Shown here: positions 20,337 through 28,457 of the stretch, piece after piece | Numbering within the stretch: position 1 is the first letter of the stretch | Layout: the number at the start of each line of letters is the position of its first letter | From: Verrucomicrobiales bacterium | GTDB lineage: Bacteria > Verrucomicrobiota > Verrucomicrobiia > Limisphaerales > J093 | Reading direction: 5' to 3' | Length of the DNA stretch: 64,000 bases | Assembly (NCBI GenBank): GCA_024233305.1 | Contig: JACKPV010000023.1 | Span: forward strand, 558,001-622,000 | The notes under the pieces: model-generated | Databases searched by the model: none | Told to the model about the DNA's origin: nothing | The model's input: the letters and a program-made list of their open reading frames with translations, nothing else | Translations under genes and position numbers: made by a program

Positions 20337-22373
20337 TTATCCGGCGGCGCCGGTTGCGGGGGCGAATTCGGAGGTTCGTTTCGATGCCACCCGGCGATCG
20401 GGCAGGCACAGCACCGCCTCGACAATGAGCGCCACCAGCATCGCCAGCAGGAACATCCGCCAAATCTCGCGGGCCAATGGCGAGGCGTTGCCGACCGTGT
20501 CGTCGATGCGCTGATAGGGCAACCCCGCAAACAACGCGTCCACCGTGGCCGCCGGCATCGGGCCCGCGGTGTCCTCCGCCTTGGGACGATTGAGCGCTGC
20601 CCAGTTGCCGCCCGATTCGCTTCGGAAAACCGCGGATTGCAGGCCCCGTTGGGAAAGCGCCGCGGCGTCACCGCCGGGTGCCACGAGGCTCCAATCGTCG
20701 CGATCCCCAAGTGCGCCCCGCCCCGCCTCGCGCTGGGAAGCGGTGGCCAGCGGACGGCAGCCCTCCGTCAGGGCCCGTTGGAGCATCGCATAGAACACCA
20801 CCCCGTCACGTTCCAGGGAGGAACACCGCGCCGTGGGCAGGGTCGCGCAGAAGTAAACCGCGCCTTGATCCGTCGCCGCCCGCACCAGCAACGGTTGGTC
20901 GTTCGCCAAGCGCGCCAGCACCGTGCCCGGACCTTCGAGCGCCCGCCAGCGGTAGGTCTTCAACTCGTCCACCGGCAGCGCGTCGCCGTTGCCCACATGC
21001 CCGAGCAGATCGGCCTCCCCACGCCACCATGCCAATTGCGCCGGGGTCTCCCCCGCCGTCTCCCAACCCGTCCAGTGCGAGCCGAACAAGCTCCCGTCAT
21101 CCGGACCTTCAGGCGGCCAGAACATCGCCACGCGTCCGGCGCTCACGAACCGTTCGATCTGGTCGGCCACCAATTCGCCGGGGAAAGGCGCCTGCCAGAT
21201 CAACATGCCCGTGGTCTCCCAGTCGATCTCTCCCACGCGCGCCGGCGACAACACCTGGGCGGCATGTTCCCGCCCCGGTTCCGGCGGAATGGCCAACGCC
21301 AGCCGGAAGGCCTCGCCCGCCTGCGCCTCCTCCGCCACAATCACCGCCCGGCGCACCGGCGGCTCGGCGAACACGAAATGGAACCGGTTGTCCTGCGGAT
21401 TCGCATCGCCCGGAATCGCCACTGAACCCCAGCCCGCTTCAAGCTTCGCGTCGATGGGAAGGCGATGTCCCTGCAACGAAGCGCCCTGTTCGTCCAGTTC
21501 GACCTCGACCACCGACCGCACGTTGTTGACCTCGAACTCGAGCGGCAGATGGCGCGCCGTTCCCCCCGACGCGCCCTCCCCGGCGCCGTGGCGCACTTCG
21601 ACGTCCAGGGACAGTTCGGCCGTTTTGCCCGTCGTGTGCCGGCTCACGTTGGCCACGCGCACCGACAGGTTGTTGGCCGGCGGCTGCGGGTAAGCCAGCA
21701 GGAACAGCCTCGTTCCCTTCAACCGGGCGAACTGTTCCCGGATCGCCGCCCACCGCCCGCTGCCCGGGTCCCAGTCGTTTTCCGCCAGGTCCGAGCAGAT
21801 CCAAACGTCCGCGCGCCCGGCATCATTCGCCGTCAGGTGGGCCATGGCCCGTTCGAGCATTCCCGGGAGGTCCGCGCTCGTGGCGGTCGCGGACGTGAAG
21901 GGCAGATCGGCCAGGGCCCGCGGTGATTCCAGCGTCCGGACCGTGTCATCCGCGCTGTCGATCAGCACCAACCGGCCCCCGGCGCGTTCCCCATCCAGCA
22001 GGGCCGCGAGCTTTCCGAGGGCCGTCGAACGCCGCGACTCGCCGGTTTGCAGATCCTGGGTCTCCATGCTCGCCGAACGATCCAGCAGGATCAGCGTGGC
22101 GTCGGCCTCGGTCATCCCGATGCCCCCCCACCAACCCCCTGCCAATGGCCGGCTCAGCGCGAAGATGAGCGCCCCCACGGCAGCCATCCGCATCAGCAGG
22201 ATCAACAGGTGACGCAGCCGCGCCATGCCCTGGTTCATCCGCTTCGCCTGCAACAGGAACATCATCGCCGCCCAGGGCACCGTCCGATGCCGGCGCTGGT
22301 GGATCAAATGGATGATCACCGGCAGCGCGATCAGCGGCAGGGCGGCGAGGATCAGTGGCTGCAGGAAACTCAT
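20337..22373 (-). CDS. BatA-like N-terminal and VWA domain membrane protein
   Basis: A 678-residue membrane protein. The first 80 residues match the BatA/aerotolerance N-terminal region: a membrane helix ('LILAALPLIALPVIIHLIHQ'), then 'RRHRTVPWAAMMFLLQAKRM' and a second helix ('LLILLMRMAAVGALIFALSR'). A VWA domain follows with MIDAS 'LILLDRSASMETQD' and 'ADVWICSDLAENDW'. The middle part is beta-rich and ends in a GATase-like region ('GRVAMFWPPEGPDDGSLFGS'). A last helix near residue 640 ('MFLLAMLVALIVEAVLCLPD') anchors the C-terminus. In other bacteria BatA-type proteins work with a MoxR ATPase and a DUF58 protein in envelope stress or protein maturation; the same partners lie immediately upstream here. 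The gene starts 33 bases after the DUF58 stop. Confidence 0.9.
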   Translation of the reverse strand: MSFLQPLILAALPLIALPVIIHLIHQRRHRTVPWAAMMFLLQAKRMNQGMARLRHLLILLMRMAAVGALIFALSRPLAGGWWGGIGMTEADATLILLDRSASMETQDLQTGESRRSTALGKLAALLDGERAGGRLVLIDSADDTVRTLESPRALADLPFTSATATSADLPGMLERAMAHLTANDAGRADVWICSDLAENDWDPGSGRWAAIREQFARLKGTRLFLLAYPQPPANNLSVRVANVSRHTTGKTAELSLDVEVRHGAGEGASGGTARHLPLEFEVNNVRSVVEVELDEQGASLQGHRLPIDAKLEAGWGSVAIPGDANPQDNRFHFVFAEPPVRRAVIVAEEAQAGEAFRLALAIPPEPGREHAAQVLSPARVGEIDWETTGMLIWQAPFPGELVADQIERFVSAGRVAMFWPPEGPDDGSLFGSHWTGWETAGETPAQLAWWRGEADLLGHVGNGDALPVDELKTYRWRALEGPGTVLARLANDQPLLVRAATDQGAVYFCATLPTARCSSLERDGVVFYAMLQRALTEGCRPLATASQREAGRGALGDRDDWSLVAPGGDAAALSQRGLQSAVFRSESGGNWAALNRPKAEDTAGPMPAATVDALFAGLPYQRIDDTVGNASPLAREIWRMFLLAMLVALIVEAVLCLPDRRVASKRTSEFAPATGAAG

Positions 22374-22406
22374 GCGGCGGATCGGGGTTGCCGGGTGGAA
22401 CGACGT

Positions 22407-23324
22407 TCACTTCTTCAGCTTTGGTCGCCGGCCGATCAGAAACCGGCTCAACACTTCGCCCGCCGCGTCCCCCAGGTTCACCCGGTGGTAATCGACCGCG
22501 GCCTCGCGCACCAGGGTGGTCAGGTCCGCGAGGTAACGTTGCATCGCCTGCCGGTATTGGCGGCCCACCAGCAACGGGTCCGTCAACACCGCCGCCCCGC
22601 CTTCCAGATCCACGAACCGCGTCGGACGGTCGAACCGGAAGTCGATCTCGCTCTGGTCCAGCAGGTGGAACACCGCCACGTCGTGTTTCCGGAAACGCAG
22701 GTGCTGAAAACACCGGCCCAGTTCGTCCGGCTCAAGGAAGAGATCGGACAGGATGACCACCAGCGCGCGTTGCCCGATGCTCTCGGCCGCTTGATGCAGC
22801 GTTTCGGCCAACCCGGTTCCGCCCGCGGCCTTGAGGGCGGCGATGTGCTCGAGGACCACCCGCAGGTGCGCGGCGTTCCGGCGGGGCCGGATCACCGTGT
22901 GGAACTCCGTGCCCGCGCCATACAGCCCGACGGCGTCCCCTTGGTTGGCCGCCAGGTAGGCCAGGGTGCCGGCCAGGGCCTTGGCAAGATCGAGCTTGGA
23001 CGCGCCGCCCGCCGCGTAGTTCAACGAACCGCTCGTGTCCACGATGAGGCAAAGACGCAGGTTGGTGTCCGCCTCGAATTCCTTGATGTAAAACCGGTTC
23101 GACCGCCCCCAGGCCCGCCAGTCCAGCCGGCGTGGATCGTCCCCGGCCACGTACTTGCGATACTCGGCAAACTCGAGACTCGAACCGCGGATCGGGCTGC
23201 GGTGCCGGCCGGAGACGTTTCCCAACATCGGCGTCCGCGCGTGCAGCCCGATCCCGGCCAGTCGGGCCAGGACCTTCGGATCGACGAAGCTCTGCGGGCG
23301 GTGGGCGCGGTGCGACACGGGCAA
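22407..23324 (-). CDS. DUF58 domain protein
   Basis: A 305-residue cytoplasmic DUF58 protein. The family signature is clear: 'RSPIRGSSLEFAEYRKYVAG', 'DDPRRLDWRAWGRSNRFYIK', 'EFEADTNLRLCLIVDTSGSL' (a VWA-like MIDAS, DTSGS) and 'RALVVILSDLFLEPDEL'. These proteins are the usual partners of MoxR AAA+ ATPases and are thought to act as substrate adaptors. The start is unusual: the MoxR stop TGA is followed by one base and then TTG (23322-23324), giving MPVSHRAH. A GTG two codons inside (23316-23318) is the alternative. Either way translation is tightly coupled to MoxR. The BatA-like gene follows after 33 bases. Confidence 0.92.
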   Translation of the reverse strand: MPVSHRAHRPQSFVDPKVLARLAGIGLHARTPMLGNVSGRHRSPIRGSSLEFAEYRKYVAGDDPRRLDWRAWGRSNRFYIKEFEADTNLRLCLIVDTSGSLNYAAGGASKLDLAKALAGTLAYLAANQGDAVGLYGAGTEFHTVIRPRRNAAHLRVVLEHIAALKAAGGTGLAETLHQAAESIGQRALVVILSDLFLEPDELGRCFQHLRFRKHDVAVFHLLDQSEIDFRFDRPTRFVDLEGGAAVLTDPLLVGRQYRQAMQRYLADLTTLVREAAVDYHRVNLGDAAGEVLSRFLIGRRPKLKK

Positions 23325-23325
23325 C

Positions 23326-24348
23326 TCAACCCTCCTTCACCAGTTCATCCACCAGGCGCCGGACGATCTGCCGGCTGTTGATCCCCTCCGATTCGGCGGC
23401 GAACGAGGTGATCACCCGGTGCATCAAGACCGGTTCCGCCAGGGTCACGATATCTTCCAGCCGGACCATGTAGCTGCCGAGCAACGCCGCCCGCGACTTC
23501 GCGCCCAGGATCAGATACTGCACCGCCCGCGGTCCCGCGCCCCAGCTCACCAGGGGCTTCATCCATTCGGGCGCCTCGGCATCGGACGGCCGCGTGCGCC
23601 GTACCAGATGCGCGGCGAATTCGTAAATGTGATCCGGCACCGGCACCCGCCGCACGAGATCCTGAAACGCCTGCACCCGGCGCCCATCGATGATGTGAGC
23701 CAGTTCGGGACGCGGTCCCCCGGTGGTCGTCCGCGCAATGGCGATCTCCTCGTGCAACTCGGGATACGTCACCTCGATCATGAACATGAACCGGTCGAGC
23801 TGCGCTTCCGGCAGGGGATAGGTGCCCTCCTGCTCGATCGGGTTTTGGGTGGCCAGCACGAAGAACGGTTCCTCAAGCTTGAACGAATGCCCCGCCGCCG
23901 TGACCCGGTGTTCCTGCATCGCTTCGAGCATCGCCGCCTGGGTCTTTGACGGAGCGCGGTTGATCTCGTCGGCCAGCACGATGTTCGCAAAGACCGGCCC
24001 CTTCGCGAACTCGAACTCCCGCCGGCCATTCGCCGTTTCCTGCAGGATGTCCGTGCCGGTGATGTCCATCGGCATGAGATCCGGCGTGAACTGGATCCGG
24101 CTGAAAGTCAGATCCATCGTCTCGGCCAGGCAGCGGATCAACAGCGTCTTGGCCAGGCCCGGCACCCCCATGAGGAGCGCGTGCCCTCGGGCGAACAGGC
24201 AGATCGCCAACTGCTCGATCACCGCCTGTTGCCCCACAATGACCTGCCGCAGCGCGTCCACCATCTGCCGGTAATCGCCCCGCAACTCGTCAATCGCGGC
24301 CACATCGTCCGCGTGCATTTCACCGCCCGTCTGCTGCGTTGTCATCAT
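23326..24348 (-). CDS. MoxR-family AAA+ ATPase
   Basis: A 340-residue AAA+ ATPase of the MoxR family. Walker A is at residues 61-68 (GVPGLAKT), Walker B is 'NIVLADEINRAPSKTQAAML', and the sensor region reads 'FFVLATQNPIEQEGTYPLPE'. The C-terminal lid contains 'YLILGAKSRAALLGSYMVRL'. MoxR ATPases use ATP to remodel or mature partner proteins carrying VWA domains; three such candidates (DUF58, BatA-like, VWA) follow immediately. This is the first gene of an eight-gene minus-strand run ending at 8815. The start is the first of two adjacent ATGs, with GGAAGA six to seven bases upstream. The 252 bases to the divergent GAF/PAS kinase should hold both promoters; no convincing -35/-10 pair was seen. 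Confidence 0.95.
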   Translation of the reverse strand: MMTTQQTGGEMHADDVAAIDELRGDYRQMVDALRQVIVGQQAVIEQLAICLFARGHALLMGVPGLAKTLLIRCLAETMDLTFSRIQFTPDLMPMDITGTDILQETANGRREFEFAKGPVFANIVLADEINRAPSKTQAAMLEAMQEHRVTAAGHSFKLEEPFFVLATQNPIEQEGTYPLPEAQLDRFMFMIEVTYPELHEEIAIARTTTGGPRPELAHIIDGRRVQAFQDLVRRVPVPDHIYEFAAHLVRRTRPSDAEAPEWMKPLVSWGAGPRAVQYLILGAKSRAALLGSYMVRLEDIVTLAEPVLMHRVITSFAAESEGINSRQIVRRLVDELVKEG

Positions 24349-24600
24349 CGCTCGTCTTCCGCCCCCGCGAATCCGCCGCCTCCCGGCAACGCTCCGCGCA
24401 TGGCAACCAAATGGTTAGAAATCCCCCCGCCGAATTTCGCAAGGCGAATCTCGGGGCAGGAGCTGGAATCGTCGTTCCACAAGACAACAAGAAACCGCTT
24501 GTCTCCTGCCGCGCGGGAGGTAGGCTCAAGTCAGACTTCGGTCGAAGCACCGCCCCTGACCGCGGAGGCTGCCAACAGGTGCTGGCGATTGAAGCGGGTC

Positions 24601-27600
24601 ATGACTGGCTGGAAGAAGATCCTATCCTTGCGTTCTTCCTCCGACGAGGAAGTTGATGCGGTCCAGATTCGACAGGTACTCAGCATCAGCGACAACCTGC
24701 TCAAGTCCTTGGTTCTGTTCAATCGAGAGGGGGTCTGGAAGACCATCACCGCGGAGATCCGGGAGCTGTTCGACTGCGAACTCGCGTCGCTCTTTCTTGT
24801 TGATGAGGAGGCCCCGGATTACTTGGTGCTTGAAGCCCAAGAGCCGTGGACGACGAAATCTGACCGGTTGAGGCTCCACATTGAGAGCACGAAGGGTGCG
24901 GGCTTGACGGCGCACGCAGCGGCAGCGGGTGAGATCCTTGCGCTGGACGAAGCCGGGGTCCGATCCAATGAATACGTCAAAGACCCCAATCCCAGCTACC
25001 TCCAGTCTGGGACGTGCTATTCAGCTCTCTTCGCGCCGCTCAAGAATCGCAAGGGGCGACTGATCGGCCTGCTGCGATTGAACAACAAGCACTCGGGCAT
25101 TCCTCTCCACAATGCGGTCTTCACTCCGTCGGACCTATCCGTCATCGAACTCGTTGCGGCACAGATCGTCGTTCACATCGAGAACGCGAATGCATTCGAG
25201 ACGATGCGCGGGGTCGTGACGGACGTGCAGATAGCAAAGGACTCCACGGAAGCCATACGGTCCATCCTCAAGCGCGCACTTGGTTTGTTGCATGCTGATT
25301 ACGCTCAGTTGGCAATCTGGAGTCGCGTGAGAAAACGGCTCGAAGTGGCGGGGACTTGGAGCGCCATGCCGCTTGAGCAAGCCAAGCCGGGTGACGAAAT
25401 CGAAGCCTCCAGCCTGACGCGCCAGCTTTGGGACAAGGCGGTCGCGGAAGCGAATAGCGGGAAGGAAGACCTCCTGAACGTCTCGCTTGGAGAGAGTGCG
25501 TCTCCGCGCTACTGCAACGCCGACTCGCGGAGCTTCCTTTCAACCGTGGTGATCGCCCATGCCCAACCCATTGGTGTGCTCCACCTCGAATCGGGTCACG
25601 AGTACGCTTTCGACGCTTTGGACCGGGAGGTATTGCGGGCATTTGCTGAAAACACTGCAATCGCCGTCCAATCGTTCAGACGGGCTTGGTCAGCTTCCGC
25701 CTCCCTCGCGAGCAAGGCGTCTTGGTCGCCTTCCTTGGGTGAGGCAGAAGGGCTATACCATTCCATTGTTGAGCATCTACCCACAGCCTTGTGGCGAAAA
25801 GACGCCGACCGCAGATTCGCCTGGGTGAATCAGCGATTCTGCGAGACTATCGGTAAATCCCGCGACCAAATCATCGGCAGGACCGAGTTCGAGCTTTTTT
25901 CGCCCGATTACGCCGAACGATTCCACCGCAGCGATGAGATTGCACTCGCACATGGCGAATTCGAGGATATGGAGGAGCCCTACCCCAGCGAAGGAGGGGA
26001 AGTGCGCCGTAGCCACGTGATCAAGCAGCGGATTACCGATGTCCTAGGGCAGCCGGTGGGAACTCAGGGGATGTTCGTCGATATCACCGGGGATCCCCTT
26101 CGCCAGTTGTTCTCGCAAGCGCCCGTCGGGTTTTGTGAGCTTGACGGGGAGCGCCGGATTCGACACGTGAACGAAGCGCTACGAAAGCTGACCGGCTACT
26201 CGGAAGAGCCACTAGTTGGCAAGCCGTTCGAGACACTCGTCCCCGAGTCGGACCAACAAATTGTCGGGGAGTTGTTACTAGACTTGATGGCCGGCAGTTC
26301 GCGCGAACCGGACGGGGATCCACTGAATCTGCGGCACAAGGAAGGGCGTTTGATCCCTGTTCTCATCACCGGACGGACAATCCCAGGGTCTCCTGGGGCA
26401 AACACCGGTAGGTTGCTGTGTACCGTGCGTGAAATCCGGACTGGTTTGGAGATCGAACAGGCCCTGCTCGATCCTGACTCGCACTACTTGGCCAGGATCC
26501 GCGAGCTCTCCCTCCCGGTCTTTTGTCTGGACCTGGACTCGCGGCTCACCTTTGTCAATGACGCGTACCTGGAGAGCGAGGGGCTTGGGAGTTTTCGCGA
26601 AATCGAGGGCAAGACGGATCATCAGCGGTACGGCAAGGAGGGCCAGGGCTTCTCGGAAGACAACGACCGCGTGCGCGATACCGGAATCGTCATCGACAAG
26701 ATCGAGTTCCACCCCTTTCCTGACGGACAGCAGAGGCTGGTCAGGGTGCTGAAGTTCCCTTTGCGAGATTCCACCGGAGCGATTGTCGGAGTTCAAGGTG
26801 TGTTTTGGGAACTCGCCGAGCAGGAAACAGCGCAATCCGAACTCCGCAGGGCGCTCAAAGCGACCATGGAGGAGTACCAGCAGATCGTGTATGACGTCAG
26901 CGATGGGATCTTCCAGGCGGATATGGATGGTCGGTTCATCGGGGCCAATCCGGCCATGTGCAAGCTTCTGGGTTACGGTTCGGAGGATGAACTCCTGCGG
27001 CGACAGCAAGCGGGCACGGAGCGATTCCTTAGGTCGGAGGATCGAGATCACTATTTCGATCAGCTCAAGCAAACGGCAATAGGCACACCTGTGCTTCAAG
27101 ACTACCCACTCCGTAGGCCTGATGGCGAAGTCATCTGGGTTTCCGAAACGGCAAAGAAAGTGCCCGACGAAAAGCGGCGGGCTCGAGTGATCGGAATCGT
27201 AGAGGACATCAGCCAAAGACGCAAAGACGTTGAGTCCAGGGAGCAAATGCTCACCATGCTGGCGCATCAATTGCGCTCACCCGTTCAGCAAAGCCACAAG
27301 CGAGCCGAGTCTCTGGTCAGGCAAATGGATCCCGATGGCCAACTCGAGCAGGGCCACGCGTCGATGCCGGGCTTGCAGGCCGCGATCGTCCGGGGCCTGA
27401 CGCGCAAGACGAAGGCCGTCGCCTGGAGCATTGACCTGCTGTCCAAACTCGCGCAATCGGACGAGATTACTGATCTCAAACGCCAGGCAATCCCGGCGCG
27501 GCGATTGATCAAGATGGCCCGTGAGGCGGCCCGCGACGTGGCGCTGATCAACCGTGAATCCCGCCGGCTGGTTCCCGCCAATGCCGCTCCACCGCCCAAG

Positions 27601-28020
27601 TTCGAGAACGTCGAGGTGAACGAGCGGCTTGTCCCCGATTCGCCCCAGATCCTTGGGGATGGCGACCTCATCGAGCAGTGTGTGGGAAATCTCGTTGAGA
27701 ACGCCTTCAAATACTCGTTGCCTGATTCCCTAATCCAGCTCGTGTTCGAACTGCAGTACCGGGCCGCGGTTCTGAAGGTTCGCAACCGCCCGCTGCCGGG
27801 GCTCGAAATCGATGCAGCGGCCTGCCTGCTCTGCCGCCGGAAGGAATGGCGCTCAGCAGGCGCAGCAGCATCCAACGCCGATGGGAGCGGACTCGGTCTC
27901 TGGCTGACGGACCGCATTATGGTCGCGCACGGTGGCAGGCTGGAAATCCTTGAAACCGACAAACAGGGCTGGAACGAGTTTGCCCTGTCCTTTCCGCTAA
28001 GCCGACATGGAAATCCTTAG
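24601..28020 (+). CDS. Multi-sensor histidine kinase (2 GAF, about 4 PAS)
   Basis: A soluble sensor kinase of about 1139 residues without membrane helices. Domains in order: GAF (about 40-190; 'LFDCELASLFLVDEE', 'SALFAPLKNRKGRLIGLLRL'), GAF (about 205-365; 'PIGVLHLESGHEYAFDALDR'), PAS (about 385-500), PAS (505-630), PAS (640-760), PAS (775-885), then a HisKA-type helix with phospho-acceptor His889 ('MLAHQLRSPVQQ', where HELRTP is usual), N-box 'NLVENAFKYS' and G-box 'GSGLGLWLTDRIMVAHGG'. The start is the ATG at 24601 (MTGWKKILSL); the frame is open further upstream, but that part overlaps the divergent MoxR gene. A receiver protein follows six bases after the stop. The base composition is visibly less GC-rich than the flanking operon, suggesting later acquisition. 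A truncated paralogue lies at 33.6-34.1 kb. Confidence 0.88.
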   Translation: MTGWKKILSLRSSSDEEVDAVQIRQVLSISDNLLKSLVLFNREGVWKTITAEIRELFDCELASLFLVDEEAPDYLVLEAQEPWTTKSDRLRLHIESTKGAGLTAHAAAAGEILALDEAGVRSNEYVKDPNPSYLQSGTCYSALFAPLKNRKGRLIGLLRLNNKHSGIPLHNAVFTPSDLSVIELVAAQIVVHIENANAFETMRGVVTDVQIAKDSTEAIRSILKRALGLLHADYAQLAIWSRVRKRLEVAGTWSAMPLEQAKPGDEIEASSLTRQLWDKAVAEANSGKEDLLNVSLGESASPRYCNADSRSFLSTVVIAHAQPIGVLHLESGHEYAFDALDREVLRAFAENTAIAVQSFRRAWSASASLASKASWSPSLGEAEGLYHSIVEHLPTALWRKDADRRFAWVNQRFCETIGKSRDQIIGRTEFELFSPDYAERFHRSDEIALAHGEFEDMEEPYPSEGGEVRRSHVIKQRITDVLGQPVGTQGMFVDITGDPLRQLFSQAPVGFCELDGERRIRHVNEALRKLTGYSEEPLVGKPFETLVPESDQQIVGELLLDLMAGSSREPDGDPLNLRHKEGRLIPVLITGRTIPGSPGANTGRLLCTVREIRTGLEIEQALLDPDSHYLARIRELSLPVFCLDLDSRLTFVNDAYLESEGLGSFREIEGKTDHQRYGKEGQGFSEDNDRVRDTGIVIDKIEFHPFPDGQQRLVRVLKFPLRDSTGAIVGVQGVFWELAEQETAQSELRRALKATMEEYQQIVYDVSDGIFQADMDGRFIGANPAMCKLLGYGSEDELLRRQQAGTERFLRSEDRDHYFDQLKQTAIGTPVLQDYPLRRPDGEVIWVSETAKKVPDEKRRARVIGIVEDISQRRKDVESREQMLTMLAHQLRSPVQQSHKRAESLVRQMDPDGQLEQGHASMPGLQAAIVRGLTRKTKAVAWSIDLLSKLAQSDEITDLKRQAIPARRLIKMAREAARDVALINRESRRLVPANAAPPPKFENVEVNERLVPDSPQILGDGDLIEQCVGNLVENAFKYSLPDSLIQLVFELQYRAAVLKVRNRPLPGLEIDAAACLLCRRKEWRSAGAAASNADGSGLGLWLTDRIMVAHGGRLEILETDKQGWNEFALSFPLSRHGNP

Positions 28021-28026
28021 AACAGT

Positions 28027-28455
28027 ATGATCCGCGCCCCAAGAATCCTGGTCCTCGAGGACGATCCGTTGCAGGCCGACTGGTTAGCAGAGGAGGTAAT
28101 TTGGCCGGCAATTCCAGAAGCGCGACTCCTTTACTTCGATTCCGAGTATTCCTTCCTACACGCCCTCTCCGAGAAGACGATCCACGCTGAGCAGCCGGAC
28201 TTTGCCGTCATGGATCTGCTAGTCCGTTTTTATTCGCCGCAAGATCTTGCAGCTTTACCCACTCCACCAAAGCTCGACAATCTGCCCGACCCGAGGGCGG
28301 CCGGGATCCGATGCCGCAAAGCACTAATGGAGGCGTGCCCCATGGTGAAACCCGTGATCGTCACAGTGTTGGATTGCAAGCTTGAGGACTGCTTCGTTAT
28401 CAAGAAGGGAGACGAGCGATTCTCAGAAGTACTGATCAAGTTCTTGAAGGAATGA
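28027..28455 (+). CDS. Stand-alone receiver-like protein
   Basis: A 142-residue protein resembling a single response-regulator receiver domain. The N-terminus 'RILVLEDDPLQADWL' supplies the acidic pocket (Glu11, Asp12, Asp13). 'PDFAVMDLLVRF' places Asp63 at the phospho-acceptor position, 'KPVIVTVLD' supplies the conserved Thr, and a lysine lies in 'FVIKKGDERFSEVLIKFLKE'. The segment between Asp63 and the Thr strand is longer than usual and rich in Pro and Asp, so the fold is divergent. There is no output domain. It begins six bases after the GAF/PAS kinase stop and is almost certainly co-expressed with it, so it is likely its phosphorylation partner. The next gene is convergent and ends two bases away, leaving no room for a conventional terminator. 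Confidence 0.75.
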   Translation: MIRAPRILVLEDDPLQADWLAEEVIWPAIPEARLLYFDSEYSFLHALSEKTIHAEQPDFAVMDLLVRFYSPQDLAALPTPPKLDNLPDPRAAGIRCRKALMEACPMVKPVIVTVLDCKLEDCFVIKKGDERFSEVLIKFLKE

Positions 28456-28457
28456 CA

